NCBI GenBank assembly: GCA_021821465.1 | Contig: JAKACM010000007.1 | Coordinates: 1 to 64,000 of the forward strand | Length of the DNA: 64,000 bases | DNA from: Bacillota bacterium | GTDB taxonomy: Bacteria; Bacillota; Sulfobacillia; Sulfobacillales; Sulfobacillaceae | Direction of reading: 5' to 3' | Shown: positions 24,540-33,294 of the stretch, one piece after another | Numbering within the stretch: the stretch's first letter is position 1 | Layout of the letters: each line of letters opens with the position of its first letter | Position numbers and translations under genes: made by a program | The notes under the pieces: generated by a model | What the model was told of the DNA's origin: nothing | The model's database searches: none | What the model saw: only the letters and a program-made list of their open reading frames with translations

Positions 24540-25355
24540 TTAATGCTGACAGTGCTCGCAAAAATGGGCGGTCCTTCCTTGAATAACCTGAATCACAATG
24601 GGTTTGGCGCACACCGGACACCCGGAAAGGTTCCGACCGTATATCTTTAAATAATCCTGATTTTTTCCTGGCTGTCCCAAGGCATCAACATAGTCTGAAA
24701 ATGACGTGCCTCTGTGTTCAATGGCCTGTTTCAAGACCGCGTGAATGGCCCGTACCAGCCTTTTGGTCTCTTCCTCGGTCAAGGATCCACCGGGGCGATC
24801 GGGGCGAATCTTGGCACGAAACAAGGATTCGTCGACATAAATATTGCCAAGACCAGCCACAATGCTCTGATTTAGCAAAAGACTCTTAATGGGAGCAATC
24901 CGCGTCTTCAAACGCCGCCTTAATTCGTGAGCCGTCAGTTTGCGGCTCAAAGGCTCCACACCCAAATGCGGCACAAGTTTGTCGCCCTTTTCCACCCAGC
25001 CGATTCGTCCGAAACGCCTGGGATCAATCAAGCGCAAATGATATCCGCCGAAATCCACGACGAAATGAGTGTGAATAGCCCACGGAACATCCTCGGGCAA
25101 CCAAAGCAAACGCCCCGACATACCTAAATGTAACAGAAGATATTCTCTTGTGTCCCACTCTAAAAACAGAAACTTACCACGCCTTTTTAAGGATTTTATC
25201 ACGTGACCTGGCAATCGACAGGAGATTTCGTCTGGTGACAGACGGCCATTTTTGACCATTCTGGGGTCAAGATGCAACACTCTTTCGACCCTGCGGCCCA
25301 AAAGCACTTCATTCAAAAACAGGCGAACAGTCTCGACCTCGGGCAATTCCGGCAT
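24540..25355 (-). CDS. mutM: Formamidopyrimidine-DNA glycosylase (Fpg/MutM)
   Basis: A 271-residue bifunctional glycosylase/AP lyase that removes 8-oxoguanine. Mature Pro-2/Glu-3 are present in MPELPEVETVR, Lys in LKRRGKFLFL, the helix-two-turn-helix NQSIVAGLGNIYVDESLFRA, and the C-terminal zinc finger CPVC...CEHC. The open frame reaches 25391 but the essential N-terminal proline fixes the start at the ATG at 25355, which overlaps the polA stop (TAATG). Confidence 0.95.
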   Translation of the reverse strand: MPELPEVETVRLFLNEVLLGRRVERVLHLDPRMVKNGRLSPDEISCRLPGHVIKSLKRRGKFLFLEWDTREYLLLHLGMSGRLLWLPEDVPWAIHTHFVVDFGGYHLRLIDPRRFGRIGWVEKGDKLVPHLGVEPLSRKLTAHELRRRLKTRIAPIKSLLLNQSIVAGLGNIYVDESLFRAKIRPDRPGGSLTEEETKRLVRAIHAVLKQAIEHRGTSFSDYVDALGQPGKNQDYLKIYGRNLSGCPVCAKPIVIQVIQGRTAHFCEHCQH

Positions 25356-27916
25356 TATACCGTCCTGCTCCAAGGTTCCATATATTCCCAATTCAGACCT
25401 TTTTTAAACTCGACGACGAGGGGCACTTTCAGATCCATAGCCTGGGTCATCGCTTTTTCCGCTTGTTCGGCCAACAAGTCCATTTCTTCGTCCACGGCGT
25501 CCCAAATCAATTCATCATGAACCTGCAGCACTAACCGGCTATGCAAATGTTGGCGGCTGGCAATGTCATGTATGCTCACCATGGCAATCTTTATCAAGTC
25601 TGCGGCACTGCCTTGAATCGCCGTATTCATAGCCATTCTCTCGGCATACATACGGCGGGCTCGATTCTTGGAATGAATGTCTCGCAATGGTCGTATCCGG
25701 CCCATGATGGTCCTCACGAGACCCTCAATGCGTGCCTTTTCAATAATACTATCAAAGTATTCTTTAAGACGAGGATAGCGGTTAAAATACCGGGCAATAT
25801 AGTCTTTGGCTTCTTGTTGACTGACTTTGGTATCACGGGCTAGTCCAAAATCAGAGATGCCGTAAACAATGCCGAAATTTACCGCCTTGGCCCGATTGCG
25901 CCAAGTGCTGTCTACCTGGTCGATGGGAATATTAAAAATTTCTGCGGCGGTGCGCCTATGAATGTCCTCTTCATTCCAAAAGGCTTCAATCATATGCTCA
26001 TCTCCCGACAGATGAGCAAGAATCCGCAGTTCAATCTGAGAATAGTCCGCGGCCAGAAAGCTCCGTCCCGAGTCGGGCACAAAAACGCTGCGAACACGGC
26101 GCCCCAAAGGAACCCGAACCGGAATATTTTGCATATTGGGATCACTGGAAGACAAGCGTCCGGTCGCCGTTCCAGTTTGGTGAAAGGTGGTATGGACCCG
26201 ATCGTCGACGCCAATTAAGGGAAGCACTCCTTCAACATAAGTCCCTTTGATTTTCATGAGTTGCCGGTAAAAAAGAATGTGTTCAACAATAGGATGTAAT
26301 GGAGATATTTTTTCCAGTGTTTCAGCGTCAGTCGAATAACCGCCGGTTTTGGTTCGTTTGGCCGTGGGCAAATTCAGTTTGACAAACAGAATGTCCCCCA
26401 ATTGTTGAGGGGAATTAATATTGAACTCCAAGCCGGCTAATTCATAAATTTGCTGTTGCACACCTTGGATAGACAGATCCAATTCCTCTCCGAGTGCTTG
26501 CAATTCACGGCGGTCGACATAAATTCCGTTCTCTTCCATTTCAGCCAAAACCTGACTTAGAGGCAATTCCACGTCGCGATAGAGCCGATCAAGCCCATGC
26601 TTTTCGATTTCCAAGGCTTGTTGCTTTATCAAGTGTTCCATAGCCATGAGACACTCGGGAGAGCTTAAGGGAATGCCCAGATTGTGACGTGATGTGGCGG
26701 AGGTCAAATCATAATGACCATTCTCGGCATCTAAAAGATACGACTGGAGCTTTCCGTCTTCACTAACCGGCAGGGGCTGTTCTCCTTCTTTGATCCACCA
26801 GTGATATAGACGCTTGCTGTCCCACGTCCATAACGGAGATCGGGGCCACTCCCCTTTAACATATTTCGCAATGCGGGCTTGGTGGTCCATCGCCCATAGT
26901 TCTTGTGATTCATCCAGCCAGACAACCCAGTACGGAGAGTCCGGGTCGAGAGATTGCCAGGAAGCAATTTGGTACTCCGAGGAGAATTTTTTGGGCAAAG
27001 ACGATGATTCGAGTGGAGCTATGGTCTGACTCTCAGTATGCCCCGTAACTTTCAGAAGCCGACGCTTAATCGATTTGAGCTCCCATTCATCGAGCAAAGT
27101 AATCAGCCCGTTATCAAGCTGAAAGGAAAATGGCTCCGTAACTGTAGGCCATTTCAACGGGACATCACGTACCACGGTTGCCAAATCTCGAAATGTTCGC
27201 GCATCCTCTTGGTGGAGAGAGAGGGCGCTAACCCACCGTTTGTTTTCGATTTCCGGAAGACGGCGTATAATCTCTTCGATATTACCGTAACGGCGCAAAA
27301 GTTCTTTGGCAGACTGCTCGCCGATTCCGCGGACCCCCGGAATATTATCGGAACTATCCCCCATGAGTCCTTTGAAATCCGGCACTTGCGACGGTCCGAC
27401 ACCCATCTTCTCCCAAACTTTGTCTTCATCCATGCGGTCCAAATCACTAATTCCGGTCCGTGTCGTTAAGAGTACCAGCACGTCATCATCCACCAATTGC
27501 AACAAGTCTCGATCTCCGGTCACGATAAGCGTATGGTAGTTGTAAGATTTACCCATCCTGCTTAGTGTCGCAATGACATCATCGGCTTCAAACCCCTCGA
27601 CCATCACAGTGGGAATACCCAAGTGCCGTATCATATCGAGCGCTACCGGAACTTGTTGCCGAAATTCATCGGGACTTACGGCACGATTGGCCTTGTACGC
27701 AAGATATTGGTCGTGGCGAAACGTCTTTTGGGGACCATCATAAGCGACAACAACCCGGTCGGGATGTTCCCCTTCTATGACTTTGATAACCATGGACAGA
27801 AATCCATGAATCGTTCCGGTGGGCTTCCCATCTTGGGTTCTTAAGTTCTGTTGCTGCAAGGCATGGTAAGCTCGGAACAACAAGCTATGGCCATCAATTA
27901 AAAGTTGGGTCGGCAT
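25355..27916 (-). CDS. polA: DNA polymerase I
   Basis: About 853 residues. The 5'-3' exonuclease domain occupies residues 1-290 (LLIDGHSLLFRAYHAL, DDVIATLSRMG, VTGDRDLLQLVDD, GVRGIGEQSAKELL). The middle 3'-5' exonuclease-like domain shows no DxE/DxxxD active site, as in Bacillus and Thermus types. The polymerase domain has motif A SFLAADYSQIELRILAHLSG, motif B RAKAVNFGIVYGISDFGLA and motif C VLQVHDELIWD. An upstream GTG at 27937 is possible; ATG 27916 is preferred as the conserved start region, with AAGGAG at 27928-27933. Translationally coupled to mutM, making a repair pair. Confidence 0.95.
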   Translation of the reverse strand: MPTQLLIDGHSLLFRAYHALQQQNLRTQDGKPTGTIHGFLSMVIKVIEGEHPDRVVVAYDGPQKTFRHDQYLAYKANRAVSPDEFRQQVPVALDMIRHLGIPTVMVEGFEADDVIATLSRMGKSYNYHTLIVTGDRDLLQLVDDDVLVLLTTRTGISDLDRMDEDKVWEKMGVGPSQVPDFKGLMGDSSDNIPGVRGIGEQSAKELLRRYGNIEEIIRRLPEIENKRWVSALSLHQEDARTFRDLATVVRDVPLKWPTVTEPFSFQLDNGLITLLDEWELKSIKRRLLKVTGHTESQTIAPLESSSLPKKFSSEYQIASWQSLDPDSPYWVVWLDESQELWAMDHQARIAKYVKGEWPRSPLWTWDSKRLYHWWIKEGEQPLPVSEDGKLQSYLLDAENGHYDLTSATSRHNLGIPLSSPECLMAMEHLIKQQALEIEKHGLDRLYRDVELPLSQVLAEMEENGIYVDRRELQALGEELDLSIQGVQQQIYELAGLEFNINSPQQLGDILFVKLNLPTAKRTKTGGYSTDAETLEKISPLHPIVEHILFYRQLMKIKGTYVEGVLPLIGVDDRVHTTFHQTGTATGRLSSSDPNMQNIPVRVPLGRRVRSVFVPDSGRSFLAADYSQIELRILAHLSGDEHMIEAFWNEEDIHRRTAAEIFNIPIDQVDSTWRNRAKAVNFGIVYGISDFGLARDTKVSQQEAKDYIARYFNRYPRLKEYFDSIIEKARIEGLVRTIMGRIRPLRDIHSKNRARRMYAERMAMNTAIQGSAADLIKIAMVSIHDIASRQHLHSRLVLQVHDELIWDAVDEEMDLLAEQAEKAMTQAMDLKVPLVVEFKKGLNWEYMEPWSRTV

Positions 27917-27996
27917 CCCTACTGATAACTCCTTCACTGATATATACTATAATTACAAACATTTTACCCTAATTGGGACTCAAAGGAGTGGATTTA

Positions 27997-28695
27997 GTGC
28001 CCTGGCTGTTCATTCATGGTGTTGGCTCCAATAACCAAACTTGGTCCAAGCAACACCGAGTGCCTCTGGCGTCTCAATTTTGTGATTTGCCTTCCCGACC
28101 GCAAGTGTTGCCTAACCACCTGATTATTTCCCTGGCCGAATGGTGCCTCGACTTAATTCATGAACCCACCGTCGTAGTAGGGCATTCCATGGGTGGTGCC
28201 ATCGCTCAGATTATGGCCATTTTGCGTCCTGAATCCGTCAAGGCATTAATATTGGTTGGTACCGGACCCCGTCTTCCCGTAAATCCCGAGTTGTTGGAGC
28301 AGTTAATCAACAGTCCCGAACAAGCTGTTGCAAATATTGCACGCTGGTCGTTAGCCAGGCACTATGATCCGGCCATATATGAAGCGAATCTAAAGGTATT
28401 GCAAACGGTGTCGACAGACCGCATTTTGCACGAACTCACCGCTTGCAGTCTTTTTGACAGTCGATCTGTCCTCAGTCGGTATTCCGGTCCAATGTTTCTG
28501 ATCCGGGGCGCCGAAGACCGAATGACTCCACAAGTCTTGACCGACGAATTTCTGTCCATACGGCCGGACATGCCTATCTATACTCTTCCCGATAGCGGAC
28601 ATTTGGTCATGTTGGAACAGCCCGAATTATTTAATCGGGCTCTTTTGACCATTGCCGATGCCGCTTTTCCCTCGTCAAAAGAAACCCAGCCATAA
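27997..28695 (+). CDS. Alpha/beta hydrolase
   Basis: A 232-residue alpha/beta-hydrolase. Motifs: oxyanion loop LFIHGVGSNNQTW, nucleophile elbow VVVGHSMGGAIAQ, acid loop LIRGAEDRMTPQ and catalytic His in LPDSGHLVMLEQPE. The substrate is unknown; MhpC/BioH-like carboxylesterases share this pattern. An open frame from TTG 27973 exists, but AAAGGAG at 27982-27988 is correctly spaced for GTG 27997. It is divergent from polA and ends before a bidirectional terminator. Confidence 0.85.
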   Translation: MPWLFIHGVGSNNQTWSKQHRVPLASQFCDLPSRPQVLPNHLIISLAEWCLDLIHEPTVVVGHSMGGAIAQIMAILRPESVKALILVGTGPRLPVNPELLEQLINSPEQAVANIARWSLARHYDPAIYEANLKVLQTVSTDRILHELTACSLFDSRSVLSRYSGPMFLIRGAEDRMTPQVLTDEFLSIRPDMPIYTLPDSGHLVMLEQPELFNRALLTIADAAFPSSKETQP

Positions 28696-28700
28696 AAAAA

Positions 28701-28715
28701 CGGCCTGATGGCCGC
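28701..28715. terminator. Bidirectional terminator between hydrolase and tRNA-Leu
   Basis: CGGCC TGATG GCCG-type stem (28701-28715) is flanked by a run of seven A on the left and ATTTTTGG on the right, so it terminates the leftward tRNA transcript (T7 on the minus strand) and the rightward hydrolase transcript. Confidence 0.75.
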
Positions 28716-28723
28716 TCAATTTT

Positions 28724-28810
28724 TGGTGCCGAAGGCCGGACTTGAACCGGCACGAGGGTAACCTCATACGATTTTGAGTCGTACGCGTCTGCCTATTCCG
28801 CCACTTCGGC
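28724..28810 (-). tRNA. tRNA-Leu (anticodon CAA)
   Basis: An 87-base tRNA with acceptor stem GCCGAAG/CTTCGGC, an encoded 3' ACCA, the long variable arm of class II tRNAs, T-loop GGTTCAAGTCC, and anticodon stem-loop TACGA-CTCAAAA-TCGTA that puts CAA at positions 34-36, reading UUG. It is on the minus strand with its own promoter. Confidence 0.95.
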
Positions 28811-28822
28811 GACAACATGCTG

Positions 28823-28851
28823 ATTTTAGCATAATCCCGACGCGAACTCAA
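28823..28851 (-). promoter_or_regulatory. Promoter of tRNA-Leu
   Basis: On the minus strand, TTGAGT (28851-28846) and TAAAAT (28828-28823) are separated by exactly 17 bases; the -10 lies 12 bases before the mature 5' end. Good sigma-70-type spacing. Confidence 0.6.
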
Positions 28852-28856
28852 GGTAT

Positions 28857-29257
28857 TGTTCACTTTGATGTTCTTCGATTTCCCGAGACATGCGGCCCTT
28901 GCAGGCGAAATTTGTCATTCGCGACATAAAAGCTATCCCGCGTTTTTCCTTTCTTCTTGAAGACCGGGTGCTGATTTTGATGCGTCCACAGCCGTTGCCA
29001 CGCGGCCTGGAGATCGGCAAACGGCTGGCTATGAGCGTCGCGATGAATGTCCTTCAACCAGGGAAATGCCGTGTACTTGATCGCATTAAACTGTTTTTTG
29101 AGAGAGCTCGCGTTCGGATGGCCGCCCGCCCTTGCCGGTTCCACTCGGCCAACGCCCAGTTCCAGACAAAGCGGGCCGTGCCACACGCTTGCTTAAAGTA
29201 TGTCACTTGCTCCGGCGTCGGGTTCAACCGGATTTTGTGGGCTAACGTCGGCATCCA
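28857..29257 (-). pseudogene. TnpB-type (OrfB) fragment of an IS607-family element
   Basis: The minus strand starts MPTLAHKIRLNPTPEQVTYF and KQACGTARFVWNWALAEWN, the TnpB N-terminus, then shifts frame into SSLKKQFNAIKYTAFPWLKD and VFKKKGKTRDSFYVANDKFR. It ends at about 28857, long before the RuvC-like domain and the zinc finger, so it is a remnant. The truncation point is within a few bases of the -35 of tRNA-Leu. Confidence 0.75.
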
Positions 29258-29477
29258 GTGCCTCCTGAAGTTTTTTTCGGTAGTTGCGCAAGCCAGCGAG
29301 TCGAGCCGAAAAAACATAGGTGATGGTCCACAAGTCCTGCACGAGTTCTTCTTCGGGTGACAAATGGTCTTGATTGAGCACTAGAATGTCACAAGCATGG
29401 CGCTGACAGAACCGTGCAAACCATTCATAGCCAAAGCGCGTCAGACGGTCTTTGTGGGCGATAATCAAGGTGCCCAC
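29193..29477 (-). pseudogene. IS607-type serine recombinase (TnpA), C-terminal part
   Basis: A 94-residue frame beginning (GTG) GTLIIAHKDRLTRFGYEWFA and continuing CDILVLNQDHLSPEEELVQD and FSARLAGLRNYRKKLQEAL. This matches the C-terminal half of the IS607 serine recombinase; the MerR-type DNA-binding domain and the active-site serine of the N-terminus are missing. It overlaps the tnpB fragment as in intact IS607 elements. Confidence 0.75.
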
Positions 29478-29613
29478 CGTGCATCATTATGCATCTTATC
29501 GCAAGCTATATAGTAACTCCAAAATCTGTACGATACTACCATAATTAGCAAAAAACAGTATGTCAAAAGAAGAGATGAATTCCATCTTAGTGGCATACCG
29601 TTTTTCTTGGCAA

Positions 29614-31029
29614 TTAGCTGTTAAAATATAACTCAAATTCCATGGGATGCGGCCTTAAATTGACTGCGTTGACTTCGTTGATCCGTTTGTATTCGATCCA
29701 TGTCTCAATAAGATCTTCCGAAAACACACTGCCCTCCAGCAAAAATGCGTGATCTTGCTCCAGAGCTTCTAAAGATTCCGCCAAAGATCCCGGAACGCTT
29801 TGGATCTCAGCCAATTCAGTCTTGCTCAATGCGTAAATATTTTTATCCAAAGGCCCAAATCCCTCTTTGATTGGATCGAGTCCCTGGCGTATGCCATCAA
29901 GTCCCGCCATCAACATGGCAGAAAAGGCAAGATAAGGATTTGACGTAGAGTCGGGGGTACGAAATTCAATACGGCTGGCTTGAGCACGGTTGGTTACGGG
30001 AATACGGACGGCCGCTGAGCGGTTGCCGTGGGAAAACACAATATTCACTGGTGCCTCAAATCCGGGAACCAGACGCCGGTAACTGTTGGTAGAAGGATTG
30101 CTAAATGCCAATATAGCACGCGCATGCCTGAGAATTCCTGCAATGTAACTCAAAGCCGTTGTTGACATATGCCCATAGCCATCTTCCGAGAAGAAGAGCG
30201 GTTTATTATCTTTCCATAATGATTGGTGAACATGCATTCCGTTGCCGTTGTCACCGAATATGGGTTTAGGCATAAAGGTCACGGTTTTTCCATGCTGATG
30301 CGCGACATTGCGCAAAATGTACTTGTACATCATAACGGTATCCGCTTGTTTCGTCAGAGAGTTAAATCGCAGATCGATTTCCCCCTGACCGGCAGTAGCT
30401 ACCTCGTGATGGTGCATTTCCACCCGAATTCCCGCATTCTGCAGCGCTTTCACCATTTCTGCACGCAATGCCGCCGTGCTGTCGAGCGGAGGCACCGGAA
30501 AGTACCCCTCTTTAGTTCGAATGGTGTGTCCCAGGTTTCCCGGTTCATTGGAATTCCAGAATCCTTCCGACGATTCCACGAGATAGGATGCATGATGACC
30601 TTGATTTATGAAACGGACCGAATCAAAAATAAAAAACTCAAGTTCAGGACCCCAATAGGATATGTCGGCAATTCCCGTGGCTTGAAGAAATTGTTCGGCA
30701 TTGTGGGCGATGCGCCTTGGATCGCGCTGATAAGGAACGTGTTGAGGATCGGAGATATCTGCGACCAGACTTAATGTTGGTACGGCAGCAAAGGGATCCA
30801 TCACCGCCGTTTGCGGATCCGGAATCATTAACATATCACTTTCTTCTATTCCGCGAAATCCGCGAAGACTTGAACCATCGAAAGGAATACCATGGGAAAA
30901 GGTATCCTCGTCCACTTCAGTGACGGGGATGCTTACGTGTTGCCACGTTCCCGGCAAATCAATAATGTGTACATCAATCATTTCAATATTCTGTTCTCTG
31001 ATTGTCCGTAACACGTCCTCAGCTTTCAC
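29614..31029 (-). CDS. glnA: Glutamine synthetase, type I
   Basis: A 471-residue GSI. Seen are DGSSLRGFRGIEESDMLMIP near residue 51, GPELEFFIFDSVRF, the metal-binding VEMHHHEVATAGQGEIDLRF, GNGMHVHQSLW, the glutamate loop RLVPGFEAPVNIVFSHGNRS, and RIEFRTPDSTSNPYLAFSAM. Residue DKNIYALS contains the Tyr that is adenylylated in GSI-beta enzymes, and the length is also beta-like; no adenylyltransferase gene is visible. It condenses glutamate, ammonia and ATP into glutamine. It has its own promoter and appears monocistronic. Confidence 0.95.
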   Translation of the reverse strand: MKAEDVLRTIREQNIEMIDVHIIDLPGTWQHVSIPVTEVDEDTFSHGIPFDGSSLRGFRGIEESDMLMIPDPQTAVMDPFAAVPTLSLVADISDPQHVPYQRDPRRIAHNAEQFLQATGIADISYWGPELEFFIFDSVRFINQGHHASYLVESSEGFWNSNEPGNLGHTIRTKEGYFPVPPLDSTAALRAEMVKALQNAGIRVEMHHHEVATAGQGEIDLRFNSLTKQADTVMMYKYILRNVAHQHGKTVTFMPKPIFGDNGNGMHVHQSLWKDNKPLFFSEDGYGHMSTTALSYIAGILRHARAILAFSNPSTNSYRRLVPGFEAPVNIVFSHGNRSAAVRIPVTNRAQASRIEFRTPDSTSNPYLAFSAMLMAGLDGIRQGLDPIKEGFGPLDKNIYALSKTELAEIQSVPGSLAESLEALEQDHAFLLEGSVFSEDLIETWIEYKRINEVNAVNLRPHPMEFELYFNS

Positions 31030-31096
31030 CTTAAAATCCTCCTCGCAAGTTTACAAACTGCGTACGCTTTGACGAAAACCCTCCAATACGTTGTTA

Positions 31097-31126
31097 AGTA
31101 TATGAACAAATCTATCACAATGTCAA
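31097..31126 (-). promoter_or_regulatory. Probable glnA promoter
   Basis: On the minus strand, TTGACA (31126-31121) and TATACT (31102-31097) are 18 bases apart, about 70 bases before the glnA start. A TGTGAGATTTTGTGTAA stretch upstream partly resembles GlnR/TnrA sites but does not fit the full consensus. Confidence 0.55.
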
Positions 31127-31182
31127 TATCGATTGTTAGCTTTTACACAAAATCTCACAGCGTCGAGAAAATTACAACGAAA

Positions 31183-31210
31183 AACAGCCCAAAGAGCGTC
31201 TTGGGCTGTT
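31183..31210 (-). terminator. Terminator of the superoxide dismutase gene
   Basis: AACAGCCCAA (31183-31192) pairs perfectly with TTGGGCTGTT (31201-31210). On the minus strand it is followed by TTTTCGTTGT. It lies 35 bases past the dismutase stop. Confidence 0.75.
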
Positions 31211-31245
31211 TTTCCGTCTTGAGCGTTGTCCTGACTGTTCACGTA

Positions 31246-31845
31246 TTAGATGTGGTATTTCTCCAGGCGTTGGTTGACTTCGACCCAGTCGACATTCTTC
31301 ATAAACGCCTCTATGTAAGGGGCCCGCTTCACGCCGTAATCAATACCATAGGCATGCTCATAAACATCAAGCACAAACAAGGGATAAGCACCCCAGGGCA
31401 CCCCAACATTGTGCGCGTCTTGTCCAAAAATATGCAACTTTTCGTCATCCATATCATAGGCGAGCACGACCCAGCCGCGAACAGCCAAACCCGTCGCCTT
31501 GAATTCCGCCTCAAATTTTTGGTATGAGCCGAAATCACGGTTAATCAACTCCAGAGCGCGCCCCGAGGCTTCGCCTCCCTTTCCGCCCAAATTGTCAAAG
31601 TACCATTCGTGAAGTTTTGCGCCGTTCAGGCAAAAGGTTTCCTCGGTTTTCAGTCCTCTTAGCTCGCTATATGACTGATTGGCCTGAGACAGGTCCACAT
31701 TTTCCATTTTCCCTCGGATTTCGTTAAGCTTATTAACGTAACCCTTGTAGAGAATGCCATAATGCTGATCAATTTCTTCCTTGCTGATGCCATCCATCGT
31801 TAAGCAGCCTTCTTTAAGGTTGCGAACTGCGCGCTGCTCTGCCAT
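31246..31845 (-). CDS. Fe/Mn superoxide dismutase family protein
   Basis: A 199-residue dismutase. The metal ligands are present: His in IDQHYGILYKGYVNKLN, His in GAKLHEWYFDNLGGKGG, and Asp/His in VLDVYEHAYGIDYG. Deviations from the common pattern are Leu at the usual second-sphere His of the HxxxHxxY segment (HYGILYKGY), and Tyr in place of Trp in the DVWEHAY motif. The frame runs open to 31989, but AGGAGG stands 8 bases before the ATG at 31845. It would remove superoxide in the cytoplasm; the divergent residues put it in an atypical subgroup. Confidence 0.85.
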   Translation of the reverse strand: MAEQRAVRNLKEGCLTMDGISKEEIDQHYGILYKGYVNKLNEIRGKMENVDLSQANQSYSELRGLKTEETFCLNGAKLHEWYFDNLGGKGGEASGRALELINRDFGSYQKFEAEFKATGLAVRGWVVLAYDMDDEKLHIFGQDAHNVGVPWGAYPLFVLDVYEHAYGIDYGVKRAPYIEAFMKNVDWVEVNQRLEKYHI

Positions 31846-31953
31846 TAAACAATCCTCCTGTCCGAATTGAAATTCAGTCGTCTCACCCCACTCGGGTGGG
31901 CCTGTCCTACGAAACCAAAAACCAATTGAGCGTAGGCCATTCTTACCAATTTT

Positions 31954-31981
31954 AGTATAACAGAAGTTAAGGTTGCTCCAA
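31954..31981 (-). promoter_or_regulatory. Possible promoter of the dismutase gene
   Basis: On the minus strand, TTGGAG (31981-31976) and TATACT (31959-31954) are 16 bases apart, about 108 bases upstream of the start. The -10 is good, the -35 only fair. Confidence 0.4.
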
Positions 31982-32047
31982 ATAACCAAATCAGCCTATG
32001 CTGACATTAAAAGATGTTACCCAACTCATGACAAGGTGGTATGCGAT

Positions 32048-33145
32048 GTGATAGATCCGAAATCGAGTTTGAAATCCCTAATTCCCTATATTCCTGGCCG
32101 CTCCTTAGAAACAGTTTACCAGGAGAAAGGAATTCATGCCGTAAAACTGGCCTCCAATGAAAGTTTGTGGGGCCCCTCGCCCAGAGCAATCGAAGCGGCG
32201 AAACAATCTTTAGATCAATTAGCCATCTATCCCGAGTCTCACTTTGCCCCTCTTTATGAACTTTTAGCCTCTCTCCACGGTTTTTCCTTGGATAACATCA
32301 TTGCCGGCAACGGCGCGGACGAATTGCTTCAAGTCATCGCCCTCACTTACGCGGGTCGGGGCGATGAAGTCATTTATCCCGCCCCCAGCTTTTCTGCATA
32401 TCGCCACAACACCCTGTTAACGGGGGCTAATCCCGTCGAAGTGGGCATCAACGCCGAAGGCGCACCCGATTTAGAGGCCGTTCAGGCTAAAATCACACCC
32501 AACACACGTCTCATCTTTTTATGCAGTCCCAATAATCCCACCGGGGGGATTCTTCACCAAGAAGAGTGGCAGTCTTTCCTCAATACGCTGCCTGAGTCTA
32601 TTTTGGTCGTTGTCGATCAAGCTTACTACGAATTCGTGGAAGACGCTTCCTACGCTGAAATTACTCAGGATATCCTGAAGGACCGTCCCGTTATTATGGT
32701 GAGAACCCTTTCCAAAATTTACGGTTTGGCATCACTGCGCATCGGTTGGGCCGCTGCTCCCGCTCCGATAATTTCGACGTTACGAACAGTCCGAGCTCCT
32801 TTTTCTGTTAGTCGAACCGCTTGGGCGACAGCCCAAGCCGCACTGTTGGACCAACACTACATTGCCCAAGTCCGTGAAGCCACGCTTGAGGCCAGGGAGT
32901 ATATGACCAGTGAGTTCCGGCGACGCAATTTCCGCTTTTGGTCCTCTCAAGCCAATTTCCTTACCATAGAACTGAAATCTCCGGCTCAACAAATCGCACA
33001 ACAATTGGAAGCCAGAGGCTATGTGACCCGTCCGACAACCAATTTCGGCCTTCCCTCCCACCTGCGAGTCACGGTGGCTCCGATCCCCGTATTGGAAGGT
33101 TTTTTCCAGGCCTTTGATCTGGTCACACAATCAAAGGACAGATGA
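32048..33145 (+). CDS. hisC: Histidinol-phosphate aminotransferase
   Basis: A 365-residue fold-type I PLP enzyme. Motifs: VKLASNESLWGPSP near the N-terminus, LCSPNNPTGGILHQEEW, VDQAYYEF and the PLP lysine in VRTLSKIYGLASLRIGWA. It converts imidazole acetol phosphate and glutamate to histidinol phosphate. The frame is open from 31973, but GTG 32048 has AAGGTGG 8 bases upstream and gives the usual length. It is followed by 149 bases and then the hisZ-led operon, so it may be transcribed separately. Confidence 0.92.
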   Translation: MIDPKSSLKSLIPYIPGRSLETVYQEKGIHAVKLASNESLWGPSPRAIEAAKQSLDQLAIYPESHFAPLYELLASLHGFSLDNIIAGNGADELLQVIALTYAGRGDEVIYPAPSFSAYRHNTLLTGANPVEVGINAEGAPDLEAVQAKITPNTRLIFLCSPNNPTGGILHQEEWQSFLNTLPESILVVVDQAYYEFVEDASYAEITQDILKDRPVIMVRTLSKIYGLASLRIGWAAAPAPIISTLRTVRAPFSVSRTAWATAQAALLDQHYIAQVREATLEAREYMTSEFRRRNFRFWSSQANFLTIELKSPAQQIAQQLEARGYVTRPTTNFGLPSHLRVTVAPIPVLEGFFQAFDLVTQSKDR

Positions 33146-33217
33146 AAATCGACGACAATATATTACGAACCCTAATATTATGAACACACCGGGGACCTGG
33201 GATGCGAACATGGATCG

Positions 33218-33244
33218 TTGACAATCGAGAACAAGTACGATAAT
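33218..33244 (+). promoter_or_regulatory. Possible promoter of the hisZGDBHAFIE operon
   Basis: TTGACA (33218-33223) and GATAAT (33239-33244) lie 51 bases upstream of hisZ with a 15-base spacer, shorter than ideal. No T-box or attenuator structure was recognised in the hisC-hisZ gap. Confidence 0.4.
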
Positions 33245-33294
33245 GTGGACATATTCTTTAGTTCGCTGAATCGCTACTGTAGTGAGGTGAGTTT

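Noticed and set aside
31103-31165. GlnR/TnrA operator upstream of glnA
   Set aside because: TGTGAGATTTTGTGTAA lacks the second half of the TGTNAN7TNACA consensus.
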